A DNA stretch of 64,000 bases from Paratinospora sagittata. Its lineage: Eukaryota; Streptophyta; Magnoliopsida; Ranunculales; Menispermaceae. The position numbers and the translations under genes are program-made. The notes under the pieces were generated by a model. That model had not been told where the DNA came from. It did no database searches and worked only from the letters and a program-made list of their open reading frames with translations. Positions 57,120-64,000 of the stretch are shown piece after piece; position 1 is the first letter of the stretch, and the number at the start of each line of letters is the position of its first letter. The DNA lies in assembly GCA_035771175.1 (NCBI GenBank), contig CM069597.1, positions 9,459,001 through 9,523,000 of the forward strand. Reading direction: 5' to 3'.

Positions 57120-58943
57120 CTATTTCAGCTCCTTCTGATCAAAGAGGTACTTCAAACTCTTGTGATCGAAAAACAAAGTAAACCTCTCACCATAAAGGTA
57201 ATGCCTCCATAGCTTCAGTGCAAATACAATAGCGGCTAGCTCCAAATCATGCATAGGGTAGTTCTGCTCATGCACCTTAAGCTGTCTAGATGCATATGCA
57301 ACCGCTCGACCCTCCTGCATCAGTACACATCCCAGACCTAAGAGTGATGCATCAGTATAAATTACCAACTCTTTCCCTGGCTCTGGAAGAATCAACACTG
57401 GAGCTGTAGTCAACCTCTTTTTCAACACACTGAAAGCTCTCTCACAGGCATCCGACCACATGAAGGCCACATTCTTCTGAGTCAGCTTAGTTATCGGCGC
57501 CGATATCTTGGAAAAGTCTTTCACGAACTTCCTGTAATAACCAGCCAAACCCAGAAAGCTACGAATCTCGATCACTGTGGTAGGTCTTGGCCAATCAATG
57601 ATTGCCTTAACCTTAGCAGAATCAACAGAAATACCCTCTGCACTAGCCACATGACCCAAGAATTTCATCTTAGTCATCCAGAAATCACACTTGCTCAGTT
57701 TGGCATACAGCCTATGCTTCAACAATGTCTGCAAAGTAACTCTGAGATGACGTTCATGATCCTCTCTTGTCTTAGAATAGACTAGGATATCATCGATGAA
57801 GACTATAATGAATTGGTCAAGGTACGACCTGAACACTCTCTGCATCAGATCCATGAACATTGCTGGTGCATTAGTCAACCCGAAGGGCATCACCAGAAAC
57901 TCGTAATGGCCATACCTCGTCCGAAAAGCAGTTTTCGGCACATCCTCATCTCTTATCCTCAACTGTTGGTACCCAGACCTCAAGTCAATCTTCGAAAAGA
58001 ACTTGGCCCCAATCAATTGGTCAAACAAGTCATCAATATGAGGAAGTGGATATTTGTTCTTCACAGTCATCTTATTCAGTTGACTGTAGTCTATACACAA
58101 ACGAAGACTCCCATCTTTTTCCTTGACGAACAACACAGGCGCTCCCCAAGGTGACATGCTAGGAGAAATAAATCCCTTGTCCATCAGCTCATCAAGCTGG
58201 GCTCTGAGTTCGTCCAACTCTTTCGGTGCCATACGATACGGTGGAATGGAAATGGGTTTAGTGCCAGGCATAAACTCAATGATAAAGTCTACCTCTTGCC
58301 TAGGCGGCAAGCCAGGTAACTCATCAGGAAAGACCTCTGGGTACTCGCAGATTATAGGAATGTCTGCTAGCTGAATACCCTGACTCACATCATCCACTGG
58401 CGTCAAACTCGCCATCGTAGCAACCTCATCATCAGTGGCTAATCTACCCTGGGTAGGTGGTCTCGATGCAGTCCTGCCTCGAAAGACGATGACTGGCTCT
58501 CCGGGTATTTGAAAGATAACCCTCTTGCCGAAGCAATCAATGTGAGCGTGATACGCTGCCAGCCAATCCATACCCAAAATGGCATCAAACTCTAGGAACT
58601 CTAAGACTCTAAGGTCAACAGACATCTCATGGTCCTCGAATCTCACAATGCATCCCACACATACCATATTAGGGTAAATTCTCTCACCGGCCGCCGTACT
58701 CAAAATCAACGGCGTACTAGTCCTAACAGTAGACAATCTCAATCTATCTACTACACCACCAGAAATAAATGACAGAGTAGAACCAGCATCGATCAAGACA
58801 TACATCAAAGAATTGCAAATGCTGATTGTACCTTCTATTAGTTGCTTGCTAGCCTCAGGATCTGCTTGCGTAACAGCTCTGGCCTGTTCTCTGGTAGGTG
58901 CAACTGTAGGACTAAACTGACCAAAAGGCATCTCTGTGGACAC
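57120..58943 (-). CDS. pol: G2 Pol: protease, reverse transcriptase, truncated RNase H
   Basis: Open frame of 607 codons. Protease has DAGS (Asp52). Reverse transcriptase runs from about 230 to 400 with [25 protein letters not shown] and FIDD (Asp384/Asp385). The RT connection continues to RNase H with YTDAS, HDLELAA and a DHKSLKYLF block, after which the frame stops at the deletion junction (DQKELK then stop). Integrase is absent. The true N-terminus is fused to Gag in this family; here one frameshift near 58945 separates this frame from the zinc-knuckle frame. The polymerase site looks intact, but the element cannot complete a cycle alone. Confidence 0.9.
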   Translation of the reverse strand: MSTEMPFGQFSPTVAPTREQARAVTQADPEASKQLIEGTISICNSLMYVLIDAGSTLSFISGGVVDRLRLSTVRTSTPLILSTAAGERIYPNMVCVGCIVRFEDHEMSVDLRVLEFLEFDAILGMDWLAAYHAHIDCFGKRVIFQIPGEPVIVFRGRTASRPPTQGRLATDDEVATMASLTPVDDVSQGIQLADIPIICEYPEVFPDELPGLPPRQEVDFIIEFMPGTKPISIPPYRMAPKELDELRAQLDELMDKGFISPSMSPWGAPVLFVKEKDGSLRLCIDYSQLNKMTVKNKYPLPHIDDLFDQLIGAKFFSKIDLRSGYQQLRIRDEDVPKTAFRTRYGHYEFLVMPFGLTNAPAMFMDLMQRVFRSYLDQFIIVFIDDILVYSKTREDHERHLRVTLQTLLKHRLYAKLSKCDFWMTKMKFLGHVASAEGISVDSAKVKAIIDWPRPTTVIEIRSFLGLAGYYRKFVKDFSKISAPITKLTQKNVAFMWSDACERAFSVLKKRLTTAPVLILPEPGKELVIYTDASLLGLGCVLMQEGRAVAYASRQLKVHEQNYPMHDLELAAIVFALKLWRHYLYGERFTLFFDHKSLKYLFDQKELK

Positions 58944-58944
58944 T

Positions 58945-59068
58945 GGTTCCTCTTATGCCCTGGAGTCCCGCAACCATAACACACAATCGGCCTTGGTACT
59001 CTAGGTGCAAAAGATACAGCCTGCGACTTGGTTCCGGCTGTCTGCTGTCCACCAGATCTGACAAAACT
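58945..59068 (-). pseudogene. G2 Gag zinc-knuckle segment, cut off by a stop and a frameshift
   Basis: In the gag frame, directly after an amber stop at 59069-59071, the sequence reads VRSGGQQTAGTKSQ and then the CCHC knuckle [14 protein letters not shown]. It leaves frame with pol right after the knuckle. The stop replaces what is probably a CAG in a glutamine run. Confidence 0.85.
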
Positions 59069-60052
59069 CTATTGCTGCTGCTGGGATCGACTAGAAATCT
59101 GAACACTGTGGCCCGCAGCTGGTGGTACCATTGATACTGGAGCGGAGGCTACAGATGCCTCATATCTACTGCCGTTGAATCTTGGCCTCTTATTGCGTCG
59201 GCCTCTCCTGCCATTGAAATACTGTGCCTCTGACCCTGCCTGTTGAGTCTGAACTGTAGGAGCTGCAGGTGCCTGGACTGCTGCAGGTAACCTCATCCGA
59301 GAATTTGCCTCTGCGGCCTCAAAATCTGCGGCCTGCCCCATAGCCTGCGCATAGGTCTGCATGCCAGCCAGTGCCAAACCCTCACGGATACGGCCTCTGA
59401 AACCATCCCGTATCCTCTGCATCCTCAGCTCATCGGTAGAAACCATCTCTGGAGCGAAGAGTGCCAACCTGTTGAACTCTTGCTCGTACTCTCTCACGGA
59501 CATGTTGCCCTGGGTCAGATGTAGAAACTGGATCAGACGTTGATCCCTCTCGGCCCGTGGATAGAACTCTACAAAGAACAACTCCTTGAATCTAGTCCAA
59601 GTCCGGACCTCGCCCTCGAGACGCTCCACCCGTTCCCACCATTTGTTAGCCTTGCCAATCAGCTTAAACCTGGCAAGCTTGACCTTATCATGCTCAAGCG
59701 CCCTCATATCACTGAATATGGTATCCATCCGAGTCAACCATCCCTCAGCAAGCTCTAAATCAAGACCCCCCGGAAACTCAGCAGGATCCCGAAACTTGAA
59801 GGCTTTCATAACCTTCTCATAGCGGTCCTTCTCTGCCCGCTCAGCCTCAGTCTCCCCAGCTGGTCCTGCCTGCTCTGCCTGATCCCCTACTACTGCTGCC
59901 ACACTACTGTGCTCTACAGCCGCTGCCACATCATCCTGCAGTGGTGGCCTAACACCCTGTGTACGGCCTAGCAACTCGAGAATCTGGGCCTGCTGCTGCT
60001 GAGTGGCCTCTAAGACTGCCTCTATACGCCTAAGGCGTTCCTCTGGGTCCAT
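59069..60052 (-). CDS. gag: G2 Gag (capsid part), ends at premature stop
   Basis: 327 codons from MDPEERLRRIEAVLEATQQQ. The retrotransposon Gag domain spans about residues 85-205, with WLTRMDTIF, KANKWWERV, WTRFKELFFVEFYP and LTQGNMSVREYEQEFNRL. A basic GRRGRRNKRPRF patch precedes a glutamine run and the amber stop. Gag forms the cytoplasmic particle. With the stop, the zinc knuckle and pol are not reached except by readthrough. Confidence 0.88.
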   Translation of the reverse strand: MDPEERLRRIEAVLEATQQQQAQILELLGRTQGVRPPLQDDVAAAVEHSSVAAVVGDQAEQAGPAGETEAERAEKDRYEKVMKAFKFRDPAEFPGGLDLELAEGWLTRMDTIFSDMRALEHDKVKLARFKLIGKANKWWERVERLEGEVRTWTRFKELFFVEFYPRAERDQRLIQFLHLTQGNMSVREYEQEFNRLALFAPEMVSTDELRMQRIRDGFRGRIREGLALAGMQTYAQAMGQAADFEAAEANSRMRLPAAVQAPAAPTVQTQQAGSEAQYFNGRRGRRNKRPRFNGSRYEASVASAPVSMVPPAAGHSVQISSRSQQQQ

Positions 60053-60238
60053 GGCTGATCCTATTTTTTTTTCTTCTCTTGTAAATATCTGAAATTCACA
60101 ATAAGGAAGAGCTCAATCAGGATCACAATCAAGGAAAAGTTACCCTTAAGATAACTACCCATAATCATACTCATAAAGGCAATCATAATATCATATAAGT
60201 CTTTTATTCTTTTAAGGATTTTAAACCTAAAACACTCT

Positions 60239-60249
60239 CTCTGATACCA
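60239..60249 (-). promoter_or_regulatory. G2 primer-binding site (tRNA-Met)
   Basis: TGGTATCAGAG on the minus strand, a few bases inside the 5' LTR end. Confidence 0.88.
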
Positions 60250-60253
60250 TAGT

Positions 60254-63139
60254 TGTCACGACCCACTATACGTGACGTCATGACCGGCACGGGAACCTCC
60301 GAGTATACCCTCCGTCGGTACACCCGACGTCCCGTCAGCCTAAAATACATATACGAATCCCAAAAAAAATGAAAGTACATCATTAACAAGCAACTATCAT
60401 GATCATAATGAAATAAAATATTACTTATCCAAAGTTTTACAAACATAAAATTCCAGAGTCTTCAAAATAATGCAAAACCCAACACATCCCAACTATGTGT
60501 TAAATATACAATTACTAGGTGTTATCATGTACATAATTATCAAAATACAAAACTAAATGTACAACACCTACATGAAACAAAAACAAGGGACGCTCCGCAG
60601 TCAAGCCTTCCATTTTCCTTTTCTATCAGATCCTGAAAGAATATGGTGAGGTGTGAGCTACAGTCAGCTCAGTGAATGTTATTTACAAGTGGCATATACG
60701 TGCATTTATAAAACATGGTAAGATAATAAAACAGTTGAAACATCATGATGAAGAAATATATTACATACATGCTAACATAATGCATCAAGTCATACATAAG
60801 ACGATGCATAACATTTTGTAGTCATGCTCATGCAATCCTAACACCTCCTGAGTATGGGGGTTTCAAGGCCTGGTATGCGACACACAGCGCCCGAACACAC
60901 ACACAATACTCGTATTCTAATAGGGTTTATGGGGTCGTGCAGCACGTAGGATTAATTTAAACTAACCTACCCATACACAAGGCATAAAACCCTCTGCCAG
61001 GTACACAACTGGGATCGCCGCTAGACTTACGAGAATTCTCAAAAAGAGGAAATTCCAACTAGGAGCCTCAACCCAAATTGTCATCCCAATGAATTATGCT
61101 CAAATGTGTTTCATGAAATATTAAAACATGCATACCATTATACATAAGCATTTAAAACATTTCTATAATACAATGCCACATATAAATAATCCAAAAGTAA
61201 AAGAACACTCACACTTGATTGGCTAAGTCTAGCCAATCTAATTGCCAAAACTCTCCAATTGACTAAACGGGTTCAAGATCAATCACAAGACCTAAAAATA
61301 ACATGGTTCACACAACTGAAAATCAGTCATAAAGTGTGTCAAAACCCCATGTTCAAACCCAATCTAAAGTCAATTAGATTCTAAATTGATTACCCCCTTG
61401 AGCCAATTTCCATATTGCCCAACTTGATCATTTAGACTCAATTAAACTAAGATTGACCTAAATTGAATGTAATAGGGTGATCCCATGATCCAACCACTAA
61501 TATACATGAAATTCAATTATAATTAGGGTCAATTAGACTATACATCAAGTCAATTTCATCAATTGACTAAGTCTTGGTCAAAATCCCCAATTAGGCCAAT
61601 ATAAAACATAAGGTCAAAATGAACTAAGTCATATCAATTTAACATAGGTTCTAACATTTTAAACCCATGATTCTACTCAATTTAGGTCCAATTAAACAAT
61701 CCCCAAGTCAATTTCATAAATTGACTTGCTTTGGGTGAAAAGTCCCAATTTGGGCAAAATCCCCAAATTACATGCAACATTGCCAAAGTACATGAAAAAT
61801 GTCAAATACTTAGCCTAGATCAAAATTAGTCAACCTTAGGGTGTCCATTATGAGAACCCACTGAATTCAATCATCAAACAACCCTAATCATGTCCAATTA
61901 GACCTACATTGCATAATTTTCCAGATTTTATATCAAGAGCATCAAAAGCCCCAAATCTGGAAATTTTCACACATATGCCCTATTACCAATTTTACACTAG
62001 GCCACCATGTTCAACCATGAATTTTACTGATCTTGCAACATGGAATCATCCACAATGGCCACTAGATCAACATAATTGACATGCAAACATTTTGAAAAAG
62101 TCTAAGGCCATAAACTAAGTATAGGTCATTTGAACTAAACCTTCCAATTTCTTGCTAGAAATTGGGGCTTTCACCATTAGTGTACTCCTTACACTCTCTA
62201 ATCACACATATGTGACATGCAAGACTCAACTCCAACTTTGGTCTTCCACCCATCCAAGGTTCATCACAATGCATGCATCAAAATGAAACCCTCATGCACA
62301 AAATAAAGCTATCATGCAACTAATAGAGAGATTCAAGGAAGAAATGGAGGAAAAATACAAACCTTAAGGTGTTCTTGAGCAAGAAACCACCAAACCCTAA
62401 CTTTCCTCTCCTTTTATCCTCTCCAGCTCCTTTCTCTCTTTTCTGGCTGAGAAATGAGCAAATGAGCCTAAAATCACGTTTTGGTTGCTTAAATAGATAA
62501 GCTTAGGCCCACAACTAAAAGTTGTCAAAACTATCAAAAACCCAGTTTTCATGTTACAATACTTGCATTTAGATAGTCCGTTTCTTGCAAAATACGCAGG
62601 ACTTTAACATCTTAACCGTTAAAACATTGAATGAGTAAGTTATCAACATTCTGGTAAACTTTAGGCTCAATCCTACGGTGGAATTGCGAGATCTATATGC
62701 TTGATCAAAACTGCGTAAGAAAATCCCAGAATCTGTGAAACAGTGTTTGGGGTCTTATAACTCAAAGTAGGTAACACCAATCAAGATCTTCACCGTTCAT
62801 AATGAAGATCTATCATATAAGAATGAGCTGGCAAAATTTCAGCCCAATCAGACAACGGATCTAGGAGATCAAACCATTGATGTAAGTTGTGACAGAAATT
62901 TCTTCCTCCATGGAGAAAGCTCCACTGGATCCAAAACACCGTTTTTGAAATGTTTTGATGTCGAACGGGTCTCCGATGGTTCCAAAATTTCATGCGCACC
63001 CTTCATGACCTAAAATCATGCAAAGACACTCGAACTTACGTACTTCGAGCATCAAAATACATATACACATACGTATATGAATACGTATACGGGTACAGTA
63101 TGGGTCAAAATGACGTCACCTAAAGGCATGGGTGCTACA
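60254..63139 (-). repeat. 5' LTR of G2 (2886 bp)
   Basis: On the minus strand it opens TGTAGCACCCATGCC and ends GGGTCGTGACA. It contains AAACCCTAACTTTCC near 62393 and otherwise non-coding sequence; the small frames inside are not genes. Confidence 0.9.
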
Positions 63140-63279
63140 GGAATAGTAGAGGTTGTTCATTCAAGGTTGTATGCTGGAAATTTGAGAGTGTTTTAGAACA
63201 TCTCTCCATATCATTTGTAACCTTGAATGTAAAGTTGACTTGTTAGTCAACAGGGGACTATACCTTATTTGTACGGCTT

Positions 63280-63455
63280 CTAATCACGCCTGTAAGTTGG
63301 TTAGTATACGACTTCTAGTCACGCCTGTAAGTTGATTAGATTGAACTGCTTCTAACCACTCCCATAAGTTGGTTAGTGTACGACTTACGACTTTTAGTCA
63401 CGCCCGTAAGTTGACTAGATTGTACGACTTCTATCTACGCCCATAAGTTAAATAG
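63280..63455 (+). repeat. Hairpin array in the E3 LTR (5 regular units)
   Basis: Five units each have 7 bases, a 10-base loop and 8 bases: CTAATCA/TTGGTTAG (63280), CTAGTCA/TTGATTAG (63315), CTAACCA/TTGGTTAG (63352), TTAGTCA/TTGACTAG (63394) and CTATCTA/TTAAATAG (63431). Loops are CGCCTGTAAG, CGCCTGTAAG, CTCCCATAAG, CGCCCGTAAG and CGCCCATAAG. Stem halves change together while the loop stays nearly constant. Confidence 0.9.
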
Positions 63456-63690
63456 ACTTAGTGGATTTGGAAAATCCTAGTCGTGGGTGGTTAGGTAGTG
63501 GAGTAGGTTCAAGGGGAACCGAACCACTATAAATTGTTGTGTCCATTTGTTTATTTTTCTTGCACTTTATTGCTTTGTTTGTTACCTATACTGCACACAT
63601 ATATTGTTTAATTGTTAAATTAAAAGGTAACGCAAAAATTCGTCACGTCCAATTCACCCCCCTCTTGGACAGTAATTCCTGGCCAACAAG

Positions 63691-63702
63691 TGGTATCAGA
63701 GC
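63691..63702 (+). promoter_or_regulatory. E3 primer-binding site (tRNA-Met)
   Basis: TGGTATCAGAGC two bases after the LTR end CCAACA. It proves that E-family sequences are LTRs and gives E3 a + orientation. Confidence 0.92.
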
Positions 63703-63759
63703 GAGTTTTCGCATCAAAGAGATCTAACAATTTCTTTGAGTATGGCAGGAAAGTATGTT

Positions 63760-64000
63760 TTCAGTGCTCCACCAGGATGCTGACAGCTCATCAGGATGCT
63801 CATGTGATGGTCAGTCATTTAGTGATGAACCAGCATGGTAAGACACTGATGAAATGTCAGGACGCTGATGGTGTATAGGTTGGAATGAGTTCTATTCATG
63901 TCAGGATGCAACTCATCTAGTAGCGCCCTCATAAAACCAACCTAATGAAACGTCAGGACGTCGATCGTGCTTCAGCGCGCTCACGCGTTTATGGGATTTT
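63760..64000 (+). repeat. E3 untranslated leader with the AGGACGCT/GCGCCCTC motif
   Basis: AGGATGCTGAC, AGGATGCTCAT, AGGACGCTGATG, AGCGCCCTCAT, AGGACGTCGATCG and AGCGCGCTCACG follow each other after the primer site. This is the same motif as in the U3 of E1, E1b and E2b. The two small frames here are not convincing genes. Confidence 0.75.

Larger units (their letters stand above)
57078..63139 (-). mobile_element. G2: Ty3/gypsy element (-), 3' half deleted, inserted in E3
   Basis: The termini TGTCACGACCC (left) and GTGCTACA (right) are flanked by GGAAT at 57073-57077 and 63140-63144, a perfect 5-bp target duplication. In element order it has a complete 5' LTR, primer site, gag, and pol through part of RNase H, then a deletion to the last ~36 bp of the 3' LTR. 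Integrase, any chromodomain and nearly all of the 3' LTR are gone. Tekay-like by gag and pol wording. Confidence 0.92.
56739..63688 (+). mobile_element. E3: 5' LTR of an E-family retrotransposon (+), split by G2; body continues past the window
   Basis: 56790-57077 and 63145-63688 align, in order, with the minus strand of E2 (GTGAAACC..TTTGATC, CTATTTCAACA, GGTTGGAATAGT, then the hairpin array and the CAATTCACCCCCCTC end). The LTR ends GGCCAACA at 63688 and a tRNA-Met primer site follows, so internal sequence starts there. The LTR 5' boundary is uncertain; TGTTGG at 56739 is a candidate. Compared with E2, about 1.3 kb of U3 is absent. Confidence 0.75.

Noticed and set aside
57813..58374. Plus-strand open frames opposite the G2 pol
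   Set aside because: They are antisense shadows of a clear reverse transcriptase frame.
63280..63455. CRISPR-like array of repeats and spacers
   Set aside because: The units are palindromic with changing stems, lie inside a plant LTR next to a tRNA-Met primer site, and have no cas genes or bacterial context.

Overview
The window is nuclear DNA from a flowering plant, most likely a eudicot. It holds one interrupted host gene set in a dense field of nested transposable elements. The plant assignment rests on a 14-exon gene for an RRP6-like exosome nuclease with GT-AG introns, plant telo-boxes (AAACCCTA) in its leader, Tekay/Del-type chromoviruses primed by initiator tRNA-Met, and plant L1, RTE, SINE, hAT and TRIM-type sequences. 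The exact species cannot be read from the sequence.

Layout. (1) 1-9951: a very young Ty3/gypsy chromovirus on the + strand. Its pol is intact, its gag is broken, and its LTRs differ at about 9 of 2610 aligned positions. (2) 9952-17235: old TE debris, including a solo LTR with a clean 5-bp target duplication (12406-13036), a MITE-like element, and a decayed L1 LINE with a mutated reverse transcriptase. (3) 17236-39553, minus strand: the only recognisable host gene, RRP6L. I reconstructed 14 exons with all phases agreeing, giving a 949-residue product with the DEDD-Y exonuclease residues and an HRDC region. Its introns, one of 8.6 kb, hold a TRIM-like element, two copies of a hAT MITE, a SINE with an 11-bp target duplication, L1 and RTE remnants, and a hAT element carrying a 550-bp foldback. 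(4) 39554-41800: promoter side of RRP6L (TATA box, G-box, telo-boxes) and an unrecognised, broken coding fragment. (5) 41801-64000: a retrotransposon nest. An old minus-strand gypsy element (G1) is split by a solo LTR (E1) that itself contains another (E1b). Next comes a gypsy LTR fragment split by a solo LTR (E2) that contains a further one (E2b). Finally there is the 5' LTR of a larger E-family element (E3), split by a truncated minus-strand gypsy element (G2). Target duplications support E1, E2, E2b and G2.

The most unusual signal is in the E-family LTRs. Between the TATA box and the LTR 3' end, all five copies carry arrays of short hairpins. Stem sequences change from unit to unit while staying complementary, and most copies share a loop core near CCYGTAAG. 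Upstream of the TATA box several copies carry a second array of GC-rich imperfect palindromes, and that second motif recurs downstream of the primer-binding site of E3. I know of no named feature that matches the hairpin array; this was judged by eye and needs covariation testing.

Limits: there were no database searches. Clade names rest on motif recognition. TE boundaries without target duplications are approximate.
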